A DNA stretch of 12,095 nt from Bacteroidales bacterium (GCA_031262005.1 JAISIO010000080.1:1-12095); one strand, 5' to 3'. Shown: positions 6,173-12,095, counted from the stretch's first letter. Numbers and translations: made by a program. The notes: generated from the sequence alone by a model not told the origin.

Positions 6173-6216
6173 AAACACCGATTTGCACAGATTTCTCATT
6201 ACTGTAAATCTGCAAA
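6173..6216. repeat. GATTnnCACn repeat copy with hairpin
   Basis: AACACCGATTTGCACAGATT carries the same 10-bp-spaced GATTnnCACn pattern as 8341-8365. Part of it folds into a hairpin: TTTGCACAGATTT (6182-6194) pairs with AAATCTGCAAA (6206-6216) as 11 bp with a 2-nt bulge and an 11-nt loop. It is positioned between the two heptamer arrays. A terminator role is unlikely because no U-tract follows. Confidence 0.5.
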
Positions 6217-6219
6217 GGC

Positions 6220-6255
6220 ACTAATTCACTAACCATTAATCATTAACCATTAATT
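6220..6255 (-). repeat. heptamer tandem repeat, right arm (inverted)
   Basis: Read on the minus strand from 6255 the units are AATTAAT, GGTTAAT, GATTAAT, GGTTAGT, then an 8-bp GAATTAGT. This is the reverse-oriented counterpart of 6030-6057, with one extra GATTAAT unit. Confidence 0.8.
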
Positions 6256-6336
6256 TAATAACTTGTTACTAAAAATTCAAACTCTCAAATGAGCGTATAA
6301 TTTATTTTTCGTTCTTTTGTTGGAAATTTTTAAACC

Positions 6337-7815
6337 ATGCAAATAACGGCATTTCATACCTTACTTATTGTAGCTCTTTATTTTCTTACGCTTATTGTTA
6401 TTTCGTGGTTCACGTCTCGCCGTGCGAATAACGATAGCTTTTTTACAGGAAACCACTCTTCGCCTTGGTTTATTGTGGCGTATGGCATGATTGGCGCATC
6501 GCTTTCTGGTGTTACGTTTATGTCGGTTCCCGGTTACGTACAAAGCTCGCAATTTACTTATATGGGCGTTGTTTTGGGTTATATATTGGGTTATGCGGTA
6601 ATTGCCTTGGTGCTTTTACCTTTGTATTATAAACTCCAATTGACATCAATTTATACGTTTTTAAATCAACGTTTTGGAAATCGTTCGCATAAAACGGGTT
6701 CTTTCTTTTTTATTGTTTCGCGTTTAATGGGTTCGGCATTGCGTATGTATTTGGTAGTATATGTATTGTACGAATTTTTCTTTGAACCAATGGGCATTCC
6801 GTTTATATTGATTGCCGTAGGTTTTGTTGTACTTATTTTGCTCTACACCTTTAAAGGCGGCATAAAAACCATAATTTGGACAGATACGCTGCAAACCACG
6901 GCTATGATAGTTGCTACGATTGCTTGTATTTGGTTTCTGCTCAAAGATATGGACATTTCGTTTGTAGAATTGATGAGCAATGCTGCAAAAAGCGGCTATA
7001 CAACCATGTTCGATACCGATTGGCGGTCGCAGAATTTCTTTGTAAAACAACTATTGAGTGGTATGTTTATTACCATAGCCATGACCGGTCTTGACCAAGA
7101 TATGATGCAGAAAAACCTGACCTGCCGTTCGTTACGCGATGCCCAGAAAAATGTGTTTAGTTTGAGTATTTCGCTTGTGGTGGTTAATTTTATTTTTCTT
7201 TCGTTGGGTGTTGCTCTACTCTATTATGTTCAGCACACAGGTTTTGCTATGCCCGACAAAGCTGATGGACTGTTTCCGGCGGTTGCCTTTTGTTTAAGCG
7301 GTTTTACGGCGGTTTTATTCCTTATTGGGCTTATTGCAGCAGGTTATTCAAGTGCTGATGGTACTCTAACTGCTTTAACTACAACGTTTTGTTACGACTT
7401 TCTACGTTTCGATACTTCTACCAAAACCGAGGCGGAAAAAGTGCGTATTCGCAAACGGACACATATTATGTTTACCATTCTCTTTTTGCTTATCATTATA
7501 GCATTCAAACCGTTTCACACCGATTCGCTTATAAAAACACTTTTCGATATAGCCGGCTATACCTACGGTCCGTTATTAGGATTGTTTAGCTTTGGTTTGA
7601 TTATGAAACGCTATCAACCGAACGACACATATATTCCTTATATTGCCATAGCCTCCCCTATTATTTGCTACATTATTAACCTTAATTCTGTTGCGTGGTT
7701 AAATGGCTATATTTTTGGATTTGAGATGCTTATACTAAATGGATTGCTTACATTTTTTGGAATTTGGGCTATTTCTAAGAAAAAAAACAGAATAATTGAA
7801 CTGACTACTCATTAA
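6337..7815 (+). CDS. sodium:solute symporter (SSS family)
   Basis: Inner-membrane transporter of 492 residues with about 13 hydrophobic helices, expected to use the sodium gradient to import a small solute. Family marks are: FTSRRANNDSFFTGNHSSPW (25-44) after helix one; the broken helix YGMIGASLSGVTFMSVPGYV (49-68); FKGGIKTIIWTDTLQ (172-186), the typical SSS 'GG....vWTD..Q' loop; TGLDQDMMQKNL (250-261); and AAGYSSADGTLTALTTTF (334-351), where Ser338-Ser339 match the Na2 sodium-site serines known in vSGLT. The substrate cannot be read from sequence; homologues carry sugars, amino acids, carboxylates or sialic acid. It is the first gene of a plus-strand run, with DUF5063 only 13 bp downstream, so the two are probably co-transcribed. 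Confidence 0.93.
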   Translation: MQITAFHTLLIVALYFLTLIVISWFTSRRANNDSFFTGNHSSPWFIVAYGMIGASLSGVTFMSVPGYVQSSQFTYMGVVLGYILGYAVIALVLLPLYYKLQLTSIYTFLNQRFGNRSHKTGSFFFIVSRLMGSALRMYLVVYVLYEFFFEPMGIPFILIAVGFVVLILLYTFKGGIKTIIWTDTLQTTAMIVATIACIWFLLKDMDISFVELMSNAAKSGYTTMFDTDWRSQNFFVKQLLSGMFITIAMTGLDQDMMQKNLTCRSLRDAQKNVFSLSISLVVVNFIFLSLGVALLYYVQHTGFAMPDKADGLFPAVAFCLSGFTAVLFLIGLIAAGYSSADGTLTALTTTFCYDFLRFDTSTKTEAEKVRIRKRTHIMFTILFLLIIIAFKPFHTDSLIKTLFDIAGYTYGPLLGLFSFGLIMKRYQPNDTYIPYIAIASPIICYIINLNSVAWLNGYIFGFEMLILNGLLTFFGIWAISKKKNRIIELTTH

Positions 7816-7828
7816 CATTCAATTTTGT

Positions 7829-8356
7829 ATGGAACAACAAAAAACATTAGAATTACTCACAATTTGTGCCGAATATTGTGCTTTTGTAGAAAAAGAAGAA
7901 CACGAAAGCGTTGCGCATTTTATAGACAAATCGCATAAAATTCTCACGCTTTTGTATTTAAAAACAAGTATGATGCAGAGTTCATCTGTTGATGAAGGCT
8001 ATTGCGAACATTTTGTAGGCGAAAATGATTGGGAATTTATCAAACAAAATGTGCAAAAAATTTTAGGGCAGTTCGATAACATGGTAAGCGTGAGCGAACC
8101 CGATGCTCCTGAAAATGAATTGATTGATCTGCCAATTTCGGAATGTTTTGCCGATGTGTATCAAGATATTCGTAATTTTATAGAGCAGTATAAAGATGCC
8201 ACCGAGCAAACTCGTGAACTTGCGCTGTATGAGCTTTGTTTTAATTTTAGATTGTATTGGGGTGCACGCATTTTGGCGGTTATTAATGAATTTCATACTG
8301 TGTTGTATGCAGCTAATTCGCCGTTAGAGGATTTGTCTGCAGATTACACCGATTAA
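7829..8356 (+). CDS. DUF5063 domain protein
   Basis: Acidic, soluble, mostly helical protein of 175 residues and unknown function. It matches the Bacteroidota DUF5063 layout: LLTICAEYCAFVE at 9-21, 'HKILTLLYLK' at 36-45, EHFVGENDWEFIKQNVQKIL at 60-79, then ECFADVYQDIRNFIEQYKDA at 104-123, and LCFNFRLYWGARILAVINEF at 136-155. In related genomes I recall this gene directly next to a 3'-5' exonuclease of the type found at 9266-9853; here three small genes separate them. The stop TAA lies inside a GATTnnCACn repeat, so the C-terminal residues ADYTD are encoded by repeat DNA. It begins 13 bp after the symporter stop. Confidence 0.85.
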   Translation: MEQQKTLELLTICAEYCAFVEKEEHESVAHFIDKSHKILTLLYLKTSMMQSSSVDEGYCEHFVGENDWEFIKQNVQKILGQFDNMVSVSEPDAPENELIDLPISECFADVYQDIRNFIEQYKDATEQTRELALYELCFNFRLYWGARILAVINEFHTVLYAANSPLEDLSADYTD

Positions 8357-8365
8357 CACGGATTA
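8341..8365 (+). repeat. GATTnnCACn repeat at the DUF5063 3' end
   Basis: GATTACACC, GATTAACACG and GATTATTAT follow one another with 9-10 bp spacing. The core ACACCGATTnnCACnGATT is shared with 6174-6193 at 16 of 20 positions. The repeat carries the DUF5063 stop codon (8354-8356) and ends just before the next gene's ATG at 8368. Confidence 0.55.
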
Positions 8366-8367
8366 TT

Positions 8368-8748
8368 ATGAAAACACCCCTATTTTGTAGCTTGATAGCG
8401 TTGGTATTTGTATTATTTGCTTGCGAAACCACTATTGCCCAAGAAATTCCTCATGAAGATAGCACAACAACATACGTACTTTTTGCAGTAAAGAAAGACG
8501 GCGCTATTACCGGTGTGAAATTATTTCGCAGTAGCGGCAATCCCACATTTGATGCCGAAGCACTTCGGGTGGTTCGGAATATGGGAGCATGGAAAGGCGA
8601 GGCTGTAAAACAAAAAACGTGGTTTGTTTTGCCCATACGATTTAGCTTATCGGAAACACCACAACGTGATAGAGTACAAACAGAAGCAATAAACAATGTG
8701 ATACTTTTCTTTAAAATAATGTATATTTGCAAAAACAACGAATTATGA
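8368..8748 (+). CDS. short exported protein with partial TonB C-terminal domain
   Basis: 126 residues. The hydrophobic N-terminus (3-18) is a signal peptide, either a lipoprotein type with Cys19 (VLFAC) or a type I signal cleaved near TTIAQ. Residues 36-96 resemble the second half of a TonB C-terminal domain: YVLFAVKKDGAITGVKLFRS, then FDAEALRVVRNMGAWKGEAV, then WFVLPIRFSL (the family shows 'dG.i..v.v..SSG...lD.eAlrvv..mp.W...LPi.F.l'). The first half of that domain is missing, and so is the Pro-rich spacer and membrane anchor of true TonB. After the normal end at FSL there are about 30 extra residues that read into the promoter of the toxin-antitoxin pair, and the stop overlaps the antitoxin ATG (ATGA). 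Its partner and role are unknown. Confidence 0.7.
   Translation: MKTPLFCSLIALVFVLFACETTIAQEIPHEDSTTTYVLFAVKKDGAITGVKLFRSSGNPTFDAEALRVVRNMGAWKGEAVKQKTWFVLPIRFSLSETPQRDRVQTEAINNVILFFKIMYICKNNEL
8722..8729 (+). promoter_or_regulatory. -7 promoter box of the toxin-antitoxin pair
   Basis: TATATTTG matches TAnnTTTG, lies inside the 3' end of the TonB-C-like gene and ends 15 bp before the antitoxin ATG at 8745. It predicts a leader of about 9 nt, which also argues against a longer antitoxin starting at TTG 8727. Confidence 0.6.
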
Positions 8749-8945
8749 GCACAATATTAGTAGAAATAGACGTTTCGCGCCCAGCCGGTAGAAAATTAGC
8801 AAATGACATTCGGAAAAAGCGATGTGTGAATTTTGCTCCTACAGCCCCTTTAGGTGTTACTTCGTATTCCCATGAAGAAGTGTGGCGAAAATTTGAAGAA
8901 AAATTTAATGCACATTATGGAACTAACCATAAATTCGATATTTGA
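8745..8945 (+). CDS. putative antitoxin of a RelE/ParE-type module
   Basis: Small protein of 66 residues starting MSTILVEIDVSRPAGRKLAN. The next stretch is basic (DIRKKR), followed by an acidic C-terminal helix (SHEEVWRKFEEKFNAHYG). I do not recognise a named antitoxin domain. The function is inferred from position: it lies 3 bp upstream of a RelE/ParE toxin gene, has typical antitoxin size, and has its own -7 box at 8722-8729. A pattern of N-terminal DNA-binding or dimerising strand and C-terminal toxin-binding helix would fit. The ATG at 8745 is preferred over TTG 8727 because the latter lies within the promoter box. The start overlaps the stop of the preceding gene by ATGA. Confidence 0.72.
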   Translation: MSTILVEIDVSRPAGRKLANDIRKKRCVNFAPTAPLGVTSYSHEEVWRKFEEKFNAHYGTNHKFDI

Positions 8946-8948
8946 CCT

Positions 8949-9260
8949 ATGAGATATAGAATTGAGTATTCTGATGAGGCTTCTGAAGATATTGGTAAGT
9001 TATTAGAGAGAATTGCGTATAAATACTTAGCTCCGAAAACAGCAATAGCATATTCACAAGGACTTATTGATAAAATAAAAATATTGCACACATTCCCCAA
9101 GTCATTCGCAATCATAACTCACCCAATTCTTTTATTACAATACGGCGGCTTGGTGCGCAGCATTAATTACAAAAACGAAGTCGTGTTATATTCCGTATAT
9201 GAAGAACATAATTTAGTATGGATACACCGAGTTGCTCCGGCAGTCACTTTAATTGGATAA
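8949..9260 (+). CDS. RelE/ParE family toxin
   Basis: 103 residues with the family's strand-helix-helix-strand plan: YRIEYSDEASEDIGKLLERI (3-22), a helical hairpin AIAYSQGLIDKIKILHTFPK (32-51), then LVRSINYKNEVVLYSVYEEH (68-87) and VWIHRV (89-94). The strand 'R.i.yk....Y.v.e....v.I..V' is the usual C-terminal half of ParE/RelE toxins, which block growth either by cleaving ribosome-bound mRNA or by poisoning gyrase; which of these applies cannot be told. A central loop (52-67, AIITHPILLLQYGG) is rather hydrophobic for the family. It is co-transcribed with the antitoxin 3 bp upstream, and the exonuclease GTG follows 5 bp after its stop. Confidence 0.85.
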   Translation: MRYRIEYSDEASEDIGKLLERIAYKYLAPKTAIAYSQGLIDKIKILHTFPKSFAIITHPILLLQYGGLVRSINYKNEVVLYSVYEEHNLVWIHRVAPAVTLIG

Positions 9261-9265
9261 CATCT

Positions 9266-9853
9266 GTGATAACATTCCCTCAAAAAAAATCAATAAGCGA
9301 CGAAGAGCTTGCCCTCTATCCGCAACAATCATTCGCAGGCGAAATTCACGTTGTGGATTCGCACGAGAAAATACGGCATGCTGTGGAATATTTGCAACAG
9401 AGTCCCATTCTCGGATTCGATACCGAAACTCGTCCAGCATTCGCCAAACATGTAAAATATAATGTTGCCTTGCTGCAATTAGGCGATGACAAACATGCGT
9501 TTTTATTTCAATTGCAAAAAACAGGTATTCCACGCAACTTGGCTTCTATCCTCGCTTCTCCCCTGATTTGTAAAGCGGGAGTTGCTGTGCGCGATGATAT
9601 TATAAAACTTCATGAACTGAGTAATTGTAAGATGCAGGGTTTTGTAGATTTACAAACGATTGCCAAACAATTGGAAATTGAAAATATGAGCCTCAAAAAA
9701 TTAACCGCAATTGTGTTGGGATTTCGTATTTCTAAAAAACAGCAAACTTCTAATTGGGAACTAAGTAGGCTCAGTACAGCACAACAAATGTATGCAGCTA
9801 CCGATGCGTGGGTAGGGTTTGAAATGTATAAACGATTGGCTCAGTACCTCTGA
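9266..9853 (+). CDS. DEDD-type 3'-5' exonuclease (RNase D-like)
   Basis: 195 residues. Motif ExoI is PILGFDTETRPAF (Asp and Glu metal ligands). ExoII lies around CKAGVAVRDDIIKLHE (the second Asp region). ExoIII is TAQQMYAATDAWVGFEMYKR, with the Y...D spacing of the DEDDy subclass. It should trim RNA or DNA from the 3' end; the substrate is unknown. The layout 'LALYPQQSFAGEIHVVDS' before ExoI matches stand-alone Bacteroidota exonucleases. GTG at 9266 is the preferred start, because it falls where homologues begin and lies 5 bp after the toxin stop. An in-frame ATG at 9218 would add 16 residues encoded inside the toxin gene in another frame and is judged spurious. The downstream neighbour is convergent holB. 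Confidence 0.9.
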   Translation: MITFPQKKSISDEELALYPQQSFAGEIHVVDSHEKIRHAVEYLQQSPILGFDTETRPAFAKHVKYNVALLQLGDDKHAFLFQLQKTGIPRNLASILASPLICKAGVAVRDDIIKLHELSNCKMQGFVDLQTIAKQLEIENMSLKKLTAIVLGFRISKKQQTSNWELSRLSTAQQMYAATDAWVGFEMYKRLAQYL

Positions 9854-9896
9854 GGTTAATTTCATGCTCCAACAATTCCTGCAAAATACAACCTCG

Positions 9897-11027
9897 CTAT
9901 TTTCTTAGTTGCACTATCAATTTTAAACACAAATCAAAGAAAATAATCTTTGCACTACCATTTCGTTCTATGTGATAATGCGCTTCGTTTATACTTTTTG
10001 TCAATGCAGATATATTGCGTTCATTGATAAACGGGTGAAATCTTTCGGAAAATTCTTTTTCGTTTTTATATAAATACACAATTTCCGGCTTTTTGTAATT
10101 AAGTACAAAATTCTCACGAAACATTGTAAGGCAATATTCCAAAAATGCTTTTTGTTTTTCGCGTCCGAGTTTTGTGGCTAACTCATCGGAAAGTGTGGTT
10201 AGTTCCGGTAGATTTTTGGTATATGCCAAACGAGTGAGTTTTGTGAAATAATCATAAAAATTGTCGTTTGTTTCATCTGTCGTGAGCAATTGCACTGCTT
10301 TTAGGTAATTACCACCGGCATTGTGTAAAATTGTCGGCATATCGGCTTCATTCACAGAAAATTCTCTGTGCAATGCTTCTGCCATACTTTGATTGTCAAT
10401 TTTAGGAATACGTATTAATTGTGTGCGCGAAATAATTGTTGCCATCAATTCTTCGGGGTGTTCGCTGATAAGTAAAAACAGTGTTTTCGCCGGCGGTTCT
10501 TCCAATATTTTTAGTAGTTTATTGGCGCAGGTTTCGTTCATTTTTTCAGCCATCCATATAATCATAACCTTATATTCGGCTTCGTAGGTTTTTAACTGTA
10601 GTTTACGCAGAATTTCCTTGCTTTCTTCTTTCTGAATACTCCCCTGTTTATTGTCGTCGCTTATGGTTTCGAGCCACATATCCACGTTTAAATACGGCTG
10701 TTTGAGCACTGCTTCGCGCCATTGAGCAATAAAATTATCGCTCACGGGATTGGATTTTACGCTTGAAGTAGTTGTAACCGGAAAAGCAAAATGCAAATCG
10801 GGGTGCTGCAATTTTGCGTACTTTACACAGCTTGCACACACGCCGCAGGAATCGGTTTCGGTTTTATTTTCGCAATTGATATATTGTGCAAAAGCTATTG
10901 CAAGCGGTAGAGCCCCTGCCCCTTCGGGTGCAGCAAAAAGCAATGCATGGCTTATTCGGTTCTGTTGTACAAGTTCCTGAAGGTCTTGTTTGTATTGGTT
11001 TTGTCCTATTACTTGGGAAAATTGCAT
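9897..11027 (-). CDS. holB: DNA polymerase III subunit delta'
   Basis: Clamp-loader subunit of 376 residues that helps load the sliding clamp during replication. It has an AAA+ fold at about 1-210: ISHALLFAAPEGAGALPLAI (25-44) holds a degenerate Walker A (no Lys, first Gly missing), as expected for the non-ATP-binding delta' subunit. A four-cysteine zinc module follows with Cys52, Cys61, Cys64 and Cys67 (CGVCASC). KVMIIWMAEKMNETCANKLL (153-172) and KILEEPPAKTLFLLISEHPE (173-192) match delta' closely, ending in the sensor SRTQ with Arg201. The C-terminal part (about 215-376) is the collar/oligomerisation region and is less conserved. It lies downstream of a minus-strand outer-membrane-type gene across a repeat-filled 128-bp spacer. 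No -7 box was found upstream. Confidence 0.93.
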   Translation of the reverse strand: MQFSQVIGQNQYKQDLQELVQQNRISHALLFAAPEGAGALPLAIAFAQYINCENKTETDSCGVCASCVKYAKLQHPDLHFAFPVTTTSSVKSNPVSDNFIAQWREAVLKQPYLNVDMWLETISDDNKQGSIQKEESKEILRKLQLKTYEAEYKVMIIWMAEKMNETCANKLLKILEEPPAKTLFLLISEHPEELMATIISRTQLIRIPKIDNQSMAEALHREFSVNEADMPTILHNAGGNYLKAVQLLTTDETNDNFYDYFTKLTRLAYTKNLPELTTLSDELATKLGREKQKAFLEYCLTMFRENFVLNYKKPEIVYLYKNEKEFSERFHPFINERNISALTKSINEAHYHIERNGSAKIIFFDLCLKLIVQLRK

Positions 11028-11034
11028 TATGTGA

Positions 11035-11127
11035 GGAGTTAAAGGAGTTAGAAGAAGTTAAAGGGAGTTAAAGGAGGTATAAGAAGTTAGAGAAGTTAGA
11101 GAAGTTAGAGGAAGTTATGAGTTAGGA
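11035..11127 (+). repeat. nonamer tandem repeat G(G/A)AGTTA(G/A)A (composite element copy B)
   Basis: About ten units of 9-10 bp: GGAGTTAAA, GGAGTTAGA, GAAGTTAAA, a run of longer variants, then GAAGTTAGA three times in exact tandem (11083-11109). It is the reverse-oriented counterpart of 4651-4706. It fills the spacer immediately upstream of the holB start at 11027. Confidence 0.85.
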
Positions 11128-11132
11128 TGTTT

Positions 11133-11156
11133 TTAAATTTTTAAATTCCTATATTC
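11133..11156 (-). repeat. octamer repeat GAATNTAG (composite element copy B)
   Basis: On the minus strand three in-phase 8-bp units occur: GAATATAG (11156-11149), GAATTTAA and AAATTTAA, followed by AAA. They align with the last octamers of copy A at 4614-4640. The first base of the first unit is the last base of the TAG stop of the gene at 11156-11671. Confidence 0.7.
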
Positions 11157-11671
11157 TACAAACTATACCGTACTCCCACTCTATACTGAAAGGGTGTTTC
11201 ACGGAAAGCCGATGATTTCGATGAATTGTGCAACACATTGTACAAAGCCATACCATAAGCAATTGTGTTAGGCATAATTTCGTATTCAAATCCGGCACCT
11301 ATAGGCAGTGCATGCGACACACCTTGATATGCTTCATTGGCACGCTCAAAAGCACATTCGTATTCGGCATGGGCAAATAGTCCCGTAAAAATAGTGTATT
11401 GCAAGGCAGCTCGCAACCCCAAACGACTTACACCTGTACCGGCAACTTGTATATTCTGTATATGACTAAAAAATGGCGACACGGTTACTCGAGCCCTCTC
11501 GAAAGGCGACATTCCGATTGTTGGCGCAATATCTATCATCAAAACATTGTTACTAATATCAAAACCAAAATTTCCGCCTACTTGCACTTGTGCATACGAA
11601 GTATTACACCACAAAGCAAGAAATAAACTTGCAACACAGAGGTTTTTAATTAAAATACGATACTTTTGCAT
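11156..11671 (-). CDS. small outer-membrane beta-barrel-type protein
   Basis: 171 residues when started at ATG 11671; an in-frame ATG at 11698 would add nine residues before the signal and is less likely. A signal peptide (MQKYRILIKNLCVASLFLAL, ending ...NTSYAQ) is cleaved after SYA. The mature part alternates short amphipathic strands with Gly/Asn turns (VQVGGNFGFDIS, LMIDIAPTIGMSPF, RLGLRAALQYTIFTGLFAHA, LPIGAGFEYEI, IAYGMALYNVL) and ends in aromatic-basic YRVGVRYSL. A last strand like this is typical of outer-membrane barrels; eight strands would fit the length. No family is recognised. A poor -7 box (TACTTTTA on this strand, 11686-11693) agrees with the shorter start. The stop codon abuts the repeat that runs to holB. 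Confidence 0.7.
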   Translation of the reverse strand: MQKYRILIKNLCVASLFLALWCNTSYAQVQVGGNFGFDISNNVLMIDIAPTIGMSPFERARVTVSPFFSHIQNIQVAGTGVSRLGLRAALQYTIFTGLFAHAEYECAFERANEAYQGVSHALPIGAGFEYEIMPNTIAYGMALYNVLHNSSKSSAFRETPFQYRVGVRYSL

Positions 11672-11741
11672 ACTACATTTTTTTGTAAAAGTAAACATTT
11701 TTTAGAAATTTGACCTATCGACTAATCGAAAAATCGTAATT

Positions 11742-12095
11742 ATGATACACAGCCTTACCGGAACAAACGATACATATATGTTCAATGCCGAACATAAAGC
11801 CGACGTTATATCAACCCAAGGGTATTTTCATGTTTTTCGAGGAAAGTCAATCTCTTCACAAGGTGATGTTTTAATAAAACAAGCAGCAATTCCTACGCTT
11901 GTGAACAATGAAAATCACAGGCAAATAATTGAAGAAATTTTACTGAATATCAATAAAATACACGCATCAATTGCAAAAACACTTGATGTTGTGTACAGTG
12001 AAGAGAGTTACTACATAGTGCGTGAATATGTGCAAGGTGTGAGTTTACACAATCTGATGTTCGACCCCGACTATTCAAACATTCGTTCGGCGCAA
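11742..12095 (+). CDS. protein-kinase-like protein, N-terminal part only
   Basis: The frame is open from ATG 11742 to the window edge (118 codons). The visible part resembles the N-lobe of a Hanks-type Ser/Thr protein kinase. YFHVFRGKS (28-36) stands where the Gly-rich loop should be. GDVLIKQA (41-48) has Lys46 at the position of the ATP-binding VAIK lysine. A helix 'RQIIEEILLNINKIHASIAK' (60-79) offers Glu64 or Glu65 for the salt bridge. YYIVREYVQGVSLHNLM (90-106) matches the hinge '..iv.Eyv.G.sL..ll'. The glycine loop is degenerate, so it may be an atypical or inactive kinase. The catalytic loop (HRD, DFG) would lie beyond the window. It is divergent from the outer-membrane-type gene; no clear promoter is seen. 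Confidence 0.65.
   Translation, partial: MIHSLTGTNDTYMFNAEHKADVISTQGYFHVFRGKSISSQGDVLIKQAAIPTLVNNENHRQIIEEILLNINKIHASIAKTLDVVYSEESYYIVREYVQGVSLHNLMFDPDYSNIRSAQ

Larger units (their letters stand above)
5902..6336. other. gene-free, repeat-rich spacer between ackA and the symporter
   Basis: This 435-bp divergent spacer has no credible reading frame. It holds the ackA -7 box (5938-5945), two inverted heptamer arrays (6030-6057 and 6220-6255), and a copy of the GATTnnCACn repeat with a hairpin (6173-6216). There is also a weak 6-bp hairpin ATCGCA/TGCGAT (6092-6118). For the symporter, the nearest -7-like sequence is TTCTTTTG at 6312-6319, one base off consensus. Confidence 0.6.

Noticed and set aside
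9218..9265. Upstream ATG start for the exonuclease
   Set aside because: The added 16 residues are encoded inside the RelE/ParE toxin gene in another frame and precede the point where related exonucleases begin; GTG at 9266 fits better.
9846..9895. Hairpin between exonuclease and holB (GAGGTT 9852-9857 with AACCTC 9890-9895; also ACCTC/GAGGT 9846-9856)
   Set aside because: Stems of 5-6 bp, a 32-nt loop in the longer one, and no U-tract; not good enough for a terminator call.

Overview
The window looks like a piece of chromosome from an AT-rich member of the Bacteroidota, probably close to Bacteroidales. Four things point there. Several genes are preceded by the Bacteroidota -7 promoter box TAnnTTTG. 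No gene shows a Shine-Dalgarno sequence. There are SPII-type lipoproteins and FkpA-like FKBP lipoproteins. The gene families DUF4836-like, DUF456, DUF5063 and the short XRE regulator with a conserved C-terminal patch are typical of that phylum. TAA, TAG and TGA all act as stops. Most of the content is ordinary chromosomal housekeeping; no phage, CRISPR array, tRNA or rRNA was seen.

Layout. 1-506 (-) is the 5' part of a DUF4836-like lipoprotein. It is divergent from pth (peptidyl-tRNA hydrolase, 596-1165, +), with back-to-back promoters between them. After a terminator comes about 600 bp of gene-free AT-rich DNA, then an XRE-type regulator (1761-2234, +) whose promoter carries palindromic TTACAnnTGTAA sites. 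A strong bidirectional terminator (2245-2282) separates it from a minus-strand block. That block holds DUF456 membrane protein (2298-2786), two tandem FKBP prolyl isomerase lipoproteins (2891-3649 and 3718-4452) and acetate kinase ackA (4699-5901). A 435-bp repeat-rich spacer follows. Next is a plus-strand run: sodium:solute symporter (6337-7815), DUF5063 (7829-8356), a short TonB-C-like protein (8368-8748), an antitoxin/RelE-ParE toxin pair with its own promoter (8745-9260), and a DEDD 3'-5' exonuclease (9266-9853). Convergent to it on the minus strand are holB (9897-11027) and a small outer-membrane-type protein (11156-11671). The window ends inside a protein-kinase-like gene (11742 onward, +).

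How it fits together. The two FKBPs probably form an envelope-folding operon. The toxin-antitoxin pair sits between DUF5063 and the exonuclease, which I recall as direct neighbours in Bacteroides-type genomes, so the pair looks like an insertion that may also have altered the end of the TonB-like gene.

The most unusual feature is in the spacers. Short tandem repeats with 7-, 8-, 9- and about 10-bp units occur there. The 8-bp and 9-bp units are joined into a composite element found twice in opposite orientation (4574-4706 and 11035-11160). At three genes (ackA, DUF5063, and the outer-membrane-type gene) the repeat supplies the stop codon itself.
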